The notes under the pieces: generated by a model
What the model saw: only the letters and a program-made list of their open reading frames with translations
Databases searched by the model: none
What the model was told of the DNA's origin: nothing
Shown: positions 49,308 to 57,682 of the stretch, piece by piece
Layout of the letters: every line of letters begins with the position of its first letter
Position numbering within the stretch: the first letter of the stretch is position 1
Program-made: the position numbers and the translations under genes
NCBI GenBank assembly: GCA_014650475.1
Contig: BMVA01000006.1
Coordinates: 310,001 to 374,000 of the forward strand
Length of the DNA stretch: 64,000 nt
Direction of reading: 5' to 3'
From: Streptomyces albogriseolus
Lineage (GTDB): Bacteria; Actinomycetota; Actinomycetes; Streptomycetales; Streptomycetaceae

Positions 49308-49793
49308 TCAGCGGGTGGGATGGTGCGCGGGGTTGGGTGCGGGACGGGGCAGGCCCGGCAGTGCGGCAGGCGGCGGACCGGGCCGGGGCTTGGGAGGACG
49401 GGTGGTCAGCTGCGGGGAACGCGAGCGGGCCGCGTGCGTCCGAGCGCTCAGCGGCCGGCGGGTCATCCCCAGGCGGCGGCCGACCTCGTCGTAGACGTCG
49501 TTGCCCGCACGCGGCCGTACCGCGACGACGTGAATCTCCTTGGGGTGGGCGGATTCCGCGGGCGCCGGGCGGACGCCGTAGACGACGCGCCAGTCCTTGC
49601 GGCGGTCCACGAACAGCTTCCGGAATCCCTCCAGGTCGCTGTCGAGGCGCTGTCCGAAGCGCTGGGCGTTCACGACCTCCTGCAGGTAGGCGAGGGTGAG
49701 GTCGCGGATATCGCTGGGGGCCTGGAGGAGATCGGTCAGCGCGCGGGGGTCGAAGCTCAGTCCGAAGGCGGGCTGTCCCGCTCCCGCGGTCAT
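49308..49793 (-). CDS. RelE/ParE-like protein with a proline-rich tail
   Basis: 161 residues from ATG 49793. Residues 10-110 fit the RelE/ParE toxin fold: FDPRALTDLLQAPSDIRDLTLAYLQEVV, GFRKLFVDRRKDWRVVYGVRP, IHVVAVRPRAGNDVYDEVGRRLGM. RelE relatives cut mRNA on the ribosome or poison gyrase. There is no antitoxin gene beside it: the upstream gene, coupled by ATGA, is a DUF4913 protein, so toxicity is doubtful or the antitoxin lies elsewhere. A Pro/Arg-rich tail of about 50 residues is unusual. Confidence 0.7.
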   Translation of the reverse strand: MTAGAGQPAFGLSFDPRALTDLLQAPSDIRDLTLAYLQEVVNAQRFGQRLDSDLEGFRKLFVDRRKDWRVVYGVRPAPAESAHPKEIHVVAVRPRAGNDVYDEVGRRLGMTRRPLSARTHAARSRSPQLTTRPPKPRPGPPPAALPGLPRPAPNPAHHPTR

Positions 49794-50440
49794 GACGTCG
49801 GCTCGCCCGGCTCGGCAGTGCCGGTGCCATCCGCCGTGGCCGCCGTCTCGGTGCGCACGGACGGCGGCGGGCCGGGCAGGAGACGGTGCGCGGGCCGGTC
49901 GGGGGAGGTCATGCAGGCCGACAGCGGTCCGCCCGGCGCGCGGATCGCGGCGATGGCGTGGGTGAGGAAGTCGCGGTGCCACACGAACAGGCCGGAGAGC
50001 CCGGCTTCGGGGTCCTTGTGCTGCTGGTAGGCGAGCCACAGGGCGTGGAGCCAGGCCACGACGTCGTCGTGTTCCTGCCACTGCAGGCACCAAGGTGCCG
50101 CGGTGGTGACCTCCGCCCCGTAGACCGGGAGGAAGAAGTCGTCGACCCAGTCCGAGAGGGCGTCGAGTTCGTCTTCCCGTTCCTCCCCGTCGAGTTCCAG
50201 GATCGGGCGGGGCTCCGGCGGAGCGGCGGCCGGAGGCCCGCCGAGTCCCGGCATGCCGAACGCGGCGAACGGTGACCCGCTCGGCGCCGGCGCGGATGCG
50301 AGGTGGTCGAGCTGCTGAGCCTGTTGCGCCGACTGCTCCATGAGCCGCCGCACGCTCGCCTCGATTCCCTCCAACTGCGGATCCGGAATACGAACCGGCT
50401 CCAACTCCCCATCGTCAGACGGCCTTGCGGATTCAGACAT
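49790..50440 (-). CDS. DUF4913 protein
   Basis: 216 residues. After an acidic, disordered N-terminus the DUF4913 domain spans about residues 95-170 (WVDDFFLPVYGAEVT...WCLQWQEHDDVVAWLHALWLAYQQ; GLFVWHRDFLTHAIAAIRAPGGPLSACM). The family is found on actinobacterial plasmids and conjugative elements, often between transfer genes; its role is unknown. It overlaps the RelE-like gene. Confidence 0.8.
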   Translation of the reverse strand: MSESARPSDDGELEPVRIPDPQLEGIEASVRRLMEQSAQQAQQLDHLASAPAPSGSPFAAFGMPGLGGPPAAAPPEPRPILELDGEEREDELDALSDWVDDFFLPVYGAEVTTAAPWCLQWQEHDDVVAWLHALWLAYQQHKDPEAGLSGLFVWHRDFLTHAIAAIRAPGGPLSACMTSPDRPAHRLLPGPPPSVRTETAATADGTGTAEPGEPTS

Positions 50441-50592
50441 TGAAAGTTCAGCCTCCTACGAGACACGGGTTGGGAGAAAGGCGACGGCGTCCTTGCACGG
50501 ACCGGGCAGTGAAATTGCACGTCCGCTCCGGCGGTGCTCCGCCGGCGGCTCAGCAGGGAGCCGGTTGCCTTGGCGGCAGGAGAGGACGCGGC

Positions 50593-51399
50593 TCAGGTTG
50601 CGAGAACCACGTCGTCCTTGGTGAGGGTGGCGCGGATCGTCTCGGTGAGCCGGTCGGCCGCGATCGACGCGTAGTGCTCGGTCTTCTCCACGCCGATGAA
50701 GTCCCGGCCTTCCAGCAGGGCGGCGACGCCCGTGGAGCCGGAGCCGGCGCAGAAGTCGAGGACCGTGCCGCCTTCGGGGCTGATCTTGACCAGCTCGCGC
50801 ATCACCTCGACCGGCTTCTGCGTGATGTGCTGGCGCTTGGACCCCGAGGGCTGCGAAGCCGAGTACATACCCGGCAGGTAGACCGGGTTCCGGGAGCCGT
50901 CGATCGGCCCCTTGGACGCCCAGACGATGAATTCGCAGTTCTGGGTGAACCGGCCCTTCTGGGGCCTGGCCTGCGGCTTGTGCCAGGCCAGCACACCCCG
51001 CCACAGCCACCCGGCCGCCTGGATCGCGTCCGTCGTCGTGGGGAGCTGGCGCCAGTCGGTGAACAGCAGCGCGGTCCCGCCGGTCTTCGTCAGCCGGTGC
51101 GCTTCGGTCATGATCTGCGTCAGCCAGAATCCGTAGGAGCGCTGGTCCATGTTCTCGCCGGTGAAGTCGGCAAGGTCGTTCTTGGAATCGGCGGAGGTGT
51201 ACTTCTGCTTCGCGGAGCGGGTGGTGCGCTCCTTCGCGGTCCGGCCGCCGCTGTTGTACGGCGGGTCGGTGATGACGGAGTCGACGCAGCCGTCCGGTAG
51301 GCCGGAGAGAACGGCCAGAGCGTCGCCCTGGTGCAGAGAAAAAGGCAAAGAGAAACCCCTATTCGGGTGCGGAAATCGCGGAGGGAAACCCCGCCTCAC
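50593..51399 (-). CDS. Beta-class DNA methyltransferase (N6-adenine or N4-cytosine)
   Basis: 268 residues from GTG 51399; a TTG at 51348, 7 bases after agggg, would drop 17 unconserved residues and may be the true start. Catalytic motif IV DPPY is at residues 45-48 and the SAM-binding motif FCAGSGST at 216-223. This order, IV before I, is the beta class. The middle region with TDWRQLPTTTDAIQAAGW and HKPQARPQKGRFTQNCEFIVWA helps target recognition. No restriction gene lies beside it, so it is an orphan methylase that may protect the element against host restriction. First gene after the divergent promoter. Confidence 0.85.
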   Translation of the reverse strand: MRRGFPPRFPHPNRGFSLPFSLHQGDALAVLSGLPDGCVDSVITDPPYNSGGRTAKERTTRSAKQKYTSADSKNDLADFTGENMDQRSYGFWLTQIMTEAHRLTKTGGTALLFTDWRQLPTTTDAIQAAGWLWRGVLAWHKPQARPQKGRFTQNCEFIVWASKGPIDGSRNPVYLPGMYSASQPSGSKRQHITQKPVEVMRELVKISPEGGTVLDFCAGSGSTGVAALLEGRDFIGVEKTEHYASIAADRLTETIRATLTKDDVVLAT

Positions 51400-51478
51400 A
51401 CAGGAGTCCTCGCGGGCCGGAAGCGGGAATGCAGAAGCCCGTGGCCGCAGACCGAGGAGGGCGAGGGGGAGTCAAAAA

Positions 51479-51583
51479 ATTGTAGAGGCGAATCCGCCGA
51501 CGACCAAGAAACCCTTACCGATGTACCGGTTTCCGGCACCTCACGCCGAGCTTTTTGGTCAACCGCCGATCCGCACCTACTGT
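51479..51583. promoter_or_regulatory. Divergent promoter pair with a shared operator-like motif
   Basis: Minus strand: TTGGTC (51502-51507) with TACAAT (51479-51484), 17-base spacing, reading toward the methyltransferase. Plus strand: TTGGTC (51555-51560) with TACTGT (51578-51583), 17-base spacing, reading toward the transfer genes. Between the two -35 boxes lies CCGGTTTCCGG (51526-51536), the reverse complement of the CCGGAAACCGG core found in the iteron-like repeats near 19955. The rest of 51400-51802 holds no gene on either strand that I can support. Confidence 0.65.
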
Positions 51584-51802
51584 TCTTGAACCGCCCGGCG
51601 CACACCGCCGCTGGCTACATCCTCGCCACACCTCGTGGAGATACCCCTGCCCCGGCACACCTAGCTCACAGCACGGCCGCGCGGAGCGAGCGGCAACTCC
51701 CCCGCACCGGCCCGCCTCCGATCGCCCACCCCGGCTGCCGCGCCCTTCCACCACGCCTCGCGCACGCGACACGCCGGACACCACATCCCGAAGGACTCGT
51801 TC

Positions 51803-51865
51803 ATGACGTCTGACCACCCATCCATGCCCGAACCCGCTGACCGGCGAGCGGTCCGCTCGGGTTGA
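51803..51865 (+). CDS. Short 20-residue leader ORF before the wall hydrolase
   Basis: ATG with a gaagga site nine bases upstream, encoding MTSDHPSMPEPADRRAVRSG and stopping at a TGA that overlaps the TTG of the hydrolase gene. Either a coupling leader, or the true N-terminus of the hydrolase separated by a one-base shift: the next frame continues LKALAAGIGVV, an RxG-LKALAAG join that looks natural. Confidence 0.45.
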   Translation: MTSDHPSMPEPADRRAVRSG

Positions 51866-52983
51866 AGGCACTCGCCGCCGGCATCGGCGTCGTCTTCCTC
51901 TCCCCGATCCTGCTCGCCGGCACCGGCATGATGCTCGCCTCCTCCGCCGAAGCCGTACAGAGCAGCAGCTCCTTCAGCAACTGCCTGACCGACATCGACA
52001 GCGACAAGGTCGCCGAGCAGGTCACCAAGATCCTCGACGGCGCGTCCGGCAAGGACGTTGACATTGAGGGCCTGGACCTGCCCGCCGAGCAGGTCCCCAA
52101 CGCGGCGACGATCGTGGCCGCCGGCCTCTCGCTCGACGTCCCCAAGAAGGGACAGATCATCGCGCTCGCCACGGCGATGCAGGAGAGCCGGCTGCGCAAC
52201 CTGGGCTACGGGGACCGCGACTCCCTCGGTCTCTTCCAGCAGCGTCCGTCCCAGGGGTGGGGCAGCGCCCAGCAGATCCGCGACCCAACCTACGCGAGCG
52301 AGCAGTTCTACAAGCACCTGCTCAAGGTGGACGGCTGGCAGCAGATGACCGTCACCCAGGCCGCGCAAGCCGTGCAGAAATCCGGCCTGCCGGACGCGTA
52401 CGCGCAGTGGGAGAACCTGGCCACCGCGCTGCAGGCCGCCATCGTCAAGACCTTCCCCGGCGCCGGGGATGCCACGGATGACAAGGACGAGAAGCCGTCG
52501 ACCAGTACGACCGGCTGCGCGCCGGGCCAGGACGGTTCCGGCTTCGGCCGCATCCCCGAAGGGAGCGTCCCCAAGGGCTACTCGATCCCCAAGGACGCCG
52601 ACCCGAAGGCCCGTAAGGCCATCGAGTGGGCGATGCACCAGCTCGGCACGCTCTACCAGTGGGGCGGATCCTGCACCAACGCGCACGGCCCCGACCCCAT
52701 GGGCCGCTGCGACTGCTCCAGCCTGATGCAGCAGGCGTACGCCCACGCTGGCATCACGCTCACCCGCACCACATACACGCAGGTCAACGAAGGCAAGGCT
52801 GTCTCGCCCGCTCACCTCAAGCCCGGCGACCTGATCTTCAGCCGCGGTACCGCCGCACGGCCTGAGCACGTCGGCATGTACATGGGCGAGGGCCTCGTGA
52901 TCGAGGCGCCGCGCACCACCAAGCCGGTGCGGATCACCCCGATCAAGGACTGGGACATTTTCGCCGTCCGCCGCGTCCTCTGA
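51862..52983 (+). CDS. Bifunctional cell-wall hydrolase: lytic transglycosylase-like plus NlpC/P60
   Basis: 373 residues from TTG 51862. An N-terminal membrane/signal helix (AAGIGVVFLSPILLAGTGMML) is followed by a lysozyme-like domain at about 85-200 (IIALATAMQESRLRNLGYGDRDSLGLFQQRPSQGWG, with the Glu of MQES), and an NlpC/P60 domain at about 240-372 with Cys285 (CDCSSLMQQAY) and His336 (EHVGMYMG). Such proteins open peptidoglycan locally so the conjugation channel can be assembled. It heads the rightward transfer operon after the divergent promoter. Confidence 0.88.
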   Translation: MKALAAGIGVVFLSPILLAGTGMMLASSAEAVQSSSSFSNCLTDIDSDKVAEQVTKILDGASGKDVDIEGLDLPAEQVPNAATIVAAGLSLDVPKKGQIIALATAMQESRLRNLGYGDRDSLGLFQQRPSQGWGSAQQIRDPTYASEQFYKHLLKVDGWQQMTVTQAAQAVQKSGLPDAYAQWENLATALQAAIVKTFPGAGDATDDKDEKPSTSTTGCAPGQDGSGFGRIPEGSVPKGYSIPKDADPKARKAIEWAMHQLGTLYQWGGSCTNAHGPDPMGRCDCSSLMQQAYAHAGITLTRTTYTQVNEGKAVSPAHLKPGDLIFSRGTAARPEHVGMYMGEGLVIEAPRTTKPVRITPIKDWDIFAVRRVL

Positions 52984-53121
52984 CGCCGCCCCGCCCGGTG
53001 CCAGCCCGGGCAAGCCGGGCTGACGCGGCCACTTCCGTGCCCTTCGCTCACCTCTCCCTCCGCTTTCACCTTCCCGTTGGGCCTCGCCGGGCCCGCGTAT
53101 GCAAGGAGCCTCGCACCACCT

Positions 53122-53436
53122 ATGTCCGTCCCTCTCTCAGACCGCGTCATCCAGCTCGCCTACGACCCAGGAATCACGCCCAAAGGCGGCGGGCTGCCTG
53201 GCCTCGCCGTGCTGAAGAACGTGGTCAACAGCATCAACATGTTCGGGATCATCGCCGTCGTCGGCGCCCTCGCCGTCTCGCTAGGCGTATGGGCCTGGGG
53301 CCACCACACCGGTGGACACCAGGCCGAGGCCAACGGGAAGAAGGGCGCCGTCGTCGCCGCCGGCGCCGCCCTCGGTCTGGGTGCCGCGAACGGCATCGTG
53401 GCCTTCTTCTCCGGCCTGGGATCGCAGGTCCACTGA
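53122..53436 (+). CDS. DUF6112-type small membrane protein
   Basis: 104 residues from ATG 53122 (MSVPLSDRVIQLAYDPGITP), with an aaggag site upstream. Two membrane helices (INMFGIIAVVGALAVSLGVWAWG and GAVVAAGAALGLGAANGIVAFF) flank a charged loop. This matches small two-helix proteins of actinobacterial conjugation clusters, comparable in size to VirB2-type pilin-like or VirB3 subunits. The stop overlaps the next ATG (TGATG). Confidence 0.75.
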   Translation: MSVPLSDRVIQLAYDPGITPKGGGLPGLAVLKNVVNSINMFGIIAVVGALAVSLGVWAWGHHTGGHQAEANGKKGAVVAAGAALGLGAANGIVAFFSGLGSQVH

Positions 53437-54128
53437 TGCGGAAACGCTTCCCCTCCTCTTCGCTGTCCTCGTACGGCTCGGGCTGGTCGACGAACCAGCG
53501 CATCGCGATCGGCGCCACCGTTGTCGCCGTTCTACTTGCCCTCGCCGGGGTCGTTGCCCTGCTGACCGGCGGTGGCAACAGCCAGCAGACTCCCGATGCC
53601 GCGCCACCGGCTCCCACGGGCGGCCCGTCCCACTCCGAGGCTGCTCCCAAGCCTTCCTCCGGGTCCGGGTCGGTGCCCAAGCCGCCGCAGATCGCCGAGC
53701 CGGTCGCCTACGCCAAGGCAGCGGCCCAGATGCTCTGGTCCTACGACACCCGCGACACCAGCCGCGACCAGCAACTCGCCGGCATGCGCGCCTGGATGAC
53801 CACCGAGACCAAGTACGCCGACTGGACCTCGGTCGCAGGCCAGGTCCCCGACGCCGTGCTGTGGTCACGGATGGCCGACCAGGACCAGCACGCCACCGCC
53901 CACATCACCGAAGGCCACTACCCCGGCGCGTTCAAACAGGCGCTGGCCGAGGATCCGTCCGCGATCACCGAAGCGTACATCTACGTCGTCACCGTCAACG
54001 GCAAGCAGACCCTCAGCTGGAAGAAGGGCGGCGGCGGAGCCGAGGAACGCGCCGTGACCCTGGCCGTCCAGTGCCGCCCGAACCACGACTGCACCCTGGC
54101 CGCCATCGCACCGAGCGTCACGCAGTGA
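53436..54128 (+). CDS. VirB8/TcpC-like conjugation protein
   Basis: 230 residues with one membrane helix (residues 22-44, IAIGATVVAVLLALAGVVALLTGG), a Pro/Ser-rich linker, and a C-terminal domain of about 140 residues (VAYAKAAAQMLWSYDTRDTSRDQQLAGMRAWMT; AYIYVVTVNGKQTLSWKKGGG). Architecture resembles the single-helix VirB8/TcpC channel components. It is translationally coupled to the DUF6112 gene. Confidence 0.65.
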   Translation: MRKRFPSSSLSSYGSGWSTNQRIAIGATVVAVLLALAGVVALLTGGGNSQQTPDAAPPAPTGGPSHSEAAPKPSSGSGSVPKPPQIAEPVAYAKAAAQMLWSYDTRDTSRDQQLAGMRAWMTTETKYADWTSVAGQVPDAVLWSRMADQDQHATAHITEGHYPGAFKQALAEDPSAITEAYIYVVTVNGKQTLSWKKGGGGAEERAVTLAVQCRPNHDCTLAAIAPSVTQ

Positions 54129-54164
54129 CCCGCGCCTGAGACACGAAAGGAGGAGTAACTCCTC

Positions 54165-55547
54165 GTGGGTTTCTGTGATTTCCCCCTGGCGGACAAACTG
54201 TGCGCCGTCGGCGACGCGGTGGACTTCGCCTCGGACCCGGGCAAAGCCATCGGTGACTGGATGGCGAAGTCCGCCGGTGAACTGGCAGCCGCCGCAGCCG
54301 ACCTGGCCGCCGAAGCCGTCAACACCACCACCAAGGTCGATCTGAACGCCGGGTGGTTCCGCGACAACTACAAAATGCTGTTGCCGCTGGGCCTGGTCCT
54401 GCTGGTCGCCACCTTCTGCGCGCAACTGGTCCGGGCCGCCATCAGACGCGACGGGCAAGCCCTTACCCAAGCATTCACGGGCACCGCGTCCGGAGTCCTG
54501 TTCGCCTTCTGCGCCATCGCCCTGACCACAGTCGCCATCGAGGTCGTGGACGCCGTCAGCGACGGCCTGTTCAAAGCCGCACACCTGAACATCGAATCGG
54601 CCGTGCGCCGCGTGGTGAAGGTCAGCCAAATCGGGGCGCTGTCCGGTCTCGGCTGGCTCGTCCCGGTCGTCACCGGGCTCGGCGCCGCCATCGGCGCCTT
54701 CCTCTACTGGTGCGTGATGATGGTCCGCAAGGTCGGCATCCTCGTCATGGTCACCCTCGCGGTCTTCGCCTCCGCCGGCGGCGGCTGGGAAGTCGCCCGG
54801 CGCTGGCGCAAGGGCTGGATCGAAGCCACCGCCACCCTCGTCGTCTCCAAGCTCCTGATGACCGTCATCTTCGTCCTCGGTATTGCCGCCATGGGCAAGA
54901 CCGAAGCCAATGACGGCATCGCCGCGCTCGCCGACGTCATGTCCGGCATCGTGATCATGGTCCTGGTGCTGTTGTGCCCGTACGCCGTCTTCAAATTCGT
55001 GCACTGGGCGGCCGACGGCACCGACGGCGAGTCCATCCACCGTGCCGGTGGCGCCGGGGCCCAGATCGCCAAGGCGCACGCCGAGAAGGCCGCCCGCAAG
55101 GCCGCCGCAGCCGCAGCCACCGCCGGAACCGGTGGCGCCGCAGCCGGAGCAGGTGGCGCCGCCGCCATGGGGAGTGCCGCACCGCAAGGCCCCGACGGCG
55201 GCGGATTCCCCGGCGACGTCGCCACCGTCCCGACCGGCGGCGAAGGCAAGGACGGTTCGCAGGGCGGTGGTACGGGAGGCTCGCCCTGCGGCGATGCCGT
55301 CAAGTCCGGCCTGGAGAAAGCCGTCCAGCCCGCGCCGACCAGCGTGTCCGACGACACCAGCGGCCAGGTGGGAGGCACCCCAGGTTCTGGCGGATCCGGC
55401 GCGAATGCCGCGTCCGGCCAGGGCGGCGGATGGCAGACCACTCCGCCGACAACGACACCGCCTCCACAGGGCGCACCCCCGTCCTCCGGCTCACAGGACG
55501 CCGCGTCGAGCGGGTCGGCACCGCCGCCGCCTCCGACCGGCCTCTGA
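54165..55547 (+). CDS. VirB6/TrbL-like polytopic conjugation protein
   Basis: 460 residues, GTG start after aaaggaggag. About seven membrane helices lie between residues 70 and 280 (MLLPLGLVLLVATFCAQLV; GVLFAFCAIALTTVAIEVV; WLVPVVTGLGAAIGAFLYWCVMMV; ILVMVTLAVFASAG; LLMTVIFVLGIAAMG; IVIMVLVLLCPYAVFKFV), then a Gly/Ala/Pro-rich tail of about 170 residues. The arrangement is that of VirB6/TrbL inner-membrane channel proteins. Neighbouring VirB8- and VirB4-like genes support this. Confidence 0.8.
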   Translation: MGFCDFPLADKLCAVGDAVDFASDPGKAIGDWMAKSAGELAAAAADLAAEAVNTTTKVDLNAGWFRDNYKMLLPLGLVLLVATFCAQLVRAAIRRDGQALTQAFTGTASGVLFAFCAIALTTVAIEVVDAVSDGLFKAAHLNIESAVRRVVKVSQIGALSGLGWLVPVVTGLGAAIGAFLYWCVMMVRKVGILVMVTLAVFASAGGGWEVARRWRKGWIEATATLVVSKLLMTVIFVLGIAAMGKTEANDGIAALADVMSGIVIMVLVLLCPYAVFKFVHWAADGTDGESIHRAGGAGAQIAKAHAEKAARKAAAAAATAGTGGAAAGAGGAAAMGSAAPQGPDGGGFPGDVATVPTGGEGKDGSQGGGTGGSPCGDAVKSGLEKAVQPAPTSVSDDTSGQVGGTPGSGGSGANAASGQGGGWQTTPPTTTPPPQGAPPSSGSQDAASSGSAPPPPPTGL

Positions 55548-55628
55548 CCCCTGCCCGACACCCGGGGGCGGAACGTGCACACCACCTCCCGCCCCCGGCC
55601 TCCACCCGCGCCTCCAGGACCCGCCCCC

Positions 55629-57101
55629 ATGACTGACCTCTCTGTTGCTCCGGTCACGGTGAAGTTCCCCCACCGGAGCCGCCGCGGCATCCTCCTCGGC
55701 CTTTCCCTGCCCCAACTCGTTCTCGTCTCCTGCACACTGGCCCTGCTGCTAATGACGGTGATCTCCACCGGGCTACTCGGCGTCGTTGCCCTGGCACCGC
55801 TGTGGGCGGCATCCGGTGCACTGGTCGCGGTCCGCCGGCACGGCCGCTCCCTCATCGACTGGGCACCGATCGTCACCCGGTACGCGCACCGCCGCCGCAC
55901 CGGCCAGATCCTCTGGCTCGCCCGGCCCGTCACCCGACCAAGGCAGGACGGCGTCCTCCACCTTCCCGGCACCGCCGCCTCCCTGAAGGTGGTCACCCCC
56001 GGCGACTCCGCCAACCAGGCTGCGGCCGTCCACGACCCGCACCAGCAAACCCTGACCGCCATCGCCCGCGTCACCAGCCGCGCCTTCGCCCTCCTCGACC
56101 CCGCCACCCAGAACCACAACGTCACCAGCTGGGGACGCGCCCTCGCCGGCATCGCCCGCACTGGGCACGTCGCCACCGTCCAGGTACTGGAGCGCACCGT
56201 GCCCGACAGCGGTGACACGCTCACCCGCCACTGGACCCAGAACGGGCAACCCCAAGCTCCCGTCGCTGGGCAGATCTACTCCGAACTGGCCGCCTCGGCC
56301 GGCCCGGCCGCCGCTCCGCACGAGACCTACCTCGCCATCTCCCTCGACCTCAAAGCCGCCCGGCGCCTGATCAACCAGGCCGGCGGAGGGCTGCCCGGGG
56401 CGTTCACCGTCTTGCAGCAGACCACCGCCTCCATCGCCCAGGCCGCCCGCAACGCCGGCCTGATGGTCACCGGATGGCTGAGCGCGCGGGAGATCGCCGC
56501 CGTCATCCGCACCGCCTACGACCCCAAGGCGCTCGCCGCGCTCCAGCAATGGTCCGAGACCGGCCGTGCCGAGGCCGACCCCGCAGCCGCCGGGCCCGTC
56601 GTGCAGTTCGAGGAGTACGACCGCCTCGCCAGCGACAGCGCGCGGCACGCGACGTACTGGGTGGAGAACTGGCCGAGGACCGAGATGGGGGCAGGGTTCC
56701 TGCACGGGATCATGTTCACGGCCGGTGTGCGCCGCAGCCTCTCCCTTATCTACGTGCCGCAGGGGCTCGAGTCGGCACTGCGGGACGTCCAGCGCAAGAA
56801 GGCCGCGATCATCGCCGACGCCAACGAGCGCGCCCGCCGCGGGCAGGTCGACTCCGAAGAGGATTCCGTCGAGTACGCCGACGTCAAGACCCGCGAACGC
56901 CAGCTCATCGCCGGGCACGCGGACGTGGCACTGACCGGCCTGGTCACCGTCACCGCCGAGACCGACGCGCTCCTGGACGCCGCCTGCGCACAGATCGAGA
57001 CCCACGCCGTCACCTCCGGCGTCGATCTCCGCAGGCTCAACTACCAGCAGTCGGACGCCTTCGCCCTCTCCGCGCTCCCGCTCGCCCGCACCGCCCTGTG
57101 A
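55629..57101 (+). CDS. SCO6880 family conjugation protein
   Basis: 490 residues from ATG 55629. Two N-terminal membrane helices (LLGLSLPQLVLVSCTLALLLMTVI; GLLGVVALAPLWAASGALVAV) followed by a large cytoplasmic part. The family, named after SCO6880 of S. coelicolor, resembles the VirB3-VirB4 N-terminal region of type IV systems and lacks Walker motifs (none seen here). It is found next to the separate ATPase gene, as here at 57683. The stop overlaps a small downstream ORF (GTGA). Confidence 0.85.
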   Translation: MTDLSVAPVTVKFPHRSRRGILLGLSLPQLVLVSCTLALLLMTVISTGLLGVVALAPLWAASGALVAVRRHGRSLIDWAPIVTRYAHRRRTGQILWLARPVTRPRQDGVLHLPGTAASLKVVTPGDSANQAAAVHDPHQQTLTAIARVTSRAFALLDPATQNHNVTSWGRALAGIARTGHVATVQVLERTVPDSGDTLTRHWTQNGQPQAPVAGQIYSELAASAGPAAAPHETYLAISLDLKAARRLINQAGGGLPGAFTVLQQTTASIAQAARNAGLMVTGWLSAREIAAVIRTAYDPKALAALQQWSETGRAEADPAAAGPVVQFEEYDRLASDSARHATYWVENWPRTEMGAGFLHGIMFTAGVRRSLSLIYVPQGLESALRDVQRKKAAIIADANERARRGQVDSEEDSVEYADVKTRERQLIAGHADVALTGLVTVTAETDALLDAACAQIETHAVTSGVDLRRLNYQQSDAFALSALPLARTAL

Positions 57102-57196
57102 ACCAGAGCGTGCCCTGGCCCACTGCCCTCCGGATCACCCGCGACGGGACTCCCGTCGCCGCCCTGCCGACCGGCAGGAAGGATTACCACCTTTGA
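57098..57196 (+). CDS. 32-residue small protein coupled between transfer genes
   Basis: GTG start overlapping the SCO6880-like stop, and its own TGA overlapping the TTG of the next gene. The product starts VNQSVPWPTALRITRDGTPV and ends ALPTGRKDYHL. A related stretch (AVAALPAGRKDHTL) is encoded near 60490 as part of a 150-base duplicated segment. Conservation of the peptide between the two copies, despite base differences, argues it is translated. Confidence 0.55.
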   Translation: MNQSVPWPTALRITRDGTPVAALPTGRKDYHL

Positions 57197-57252
57197 CCTC
57201 TCCCCCGCGCCCCGACGACGCGCACCCCTACCTCCGCGCCGCGAGCGCCGGC
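57103..57252 (+). repeat. Copy 1 of a ~150-bp imperfect direct repeat
   Basis: Resembles 60443-60592 (second copy) over about 150 bases, for example 'ctccggatcaccc', 'ccggcaggaagga' and 'ctctcccc(g/a)cgccccgacga'. It includes the 32-residue ORF and the first codons of the next gene. In copy 2 the TGA of the small ORF reads TGG, and the following gene is different. Confidence 0.75.
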
Positions 57253-57654
57253 ATCCGCCACCACGCACGAGCCCTGGCGCCGTCGGACGCAGACCCGCCC
57301 AGGCCCGTGGACCGTCCGCACATCGACGTACTGCACGCCCACCTCACCGCTCTGCTCCAGCTTCTGGACCTGCTCGCCGACCACACCCGGCCCCCTCACC
57401 CGGCCGCCGGACGCCACCTGGCCACCGCCCACACCAGGCTCTGGCAAGCCACCACCGAAGTCCACGCCGCCTTCCATCTGCTGCCCGACACGACCGAGGC
57501 CACCGCCAGGACGAGCGCCTGTCATCCGGAACGGCTCCCCGAGGGCCCGCCCGTGCTGACGATCTGCCAACGCCACCTCGCCGCCGGACACGTCGTCCGC
57601 CGCAAGACCACCCCCACCGACCTCCGCCCGCACACCACCGCCTGCGCGCGATGA
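57193..57654 (+). CDS. Hypothetical protein of the transfer operon
   Basis: 153 residues, TTG start overlapping the previous stop. It is His-rich and helical (IDVLHAHLTALLQLLDLLADHTRP; LATAHTRLWQATTEVHAAFHLL), followed by a possible CxxH-like end (ILT ICQRHLAAGHVVRRK). No recognised family. It lies between SCO6880-like and VirB4-like genes. Confidence 0.55.
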   Translation: MTSPPRPDDAHPYLRAASAGIRHHARALAPSDADPPRPVDRPHIDVLHAHLTALLQLLDLLADHTRPPHPAAGRHLATAHTRLWQATTEVHAAFHLLPDTTEATARTSACHPERLPEGPPVLTICQRHLAAGHVVRRKTTPTDLRPHTTACAR

Positions 57655-57682
57655 GCACCACCCGCAGAATCGAGGGCCCCCG

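Noticed and set aside
45880-51399. Antitoxin gene for the RelE-like protein
   Set aside because: None of the adjacent small proteins shows an antitoxin DNA-binding fold; the coupled neighbour is a DUF4913 protein.
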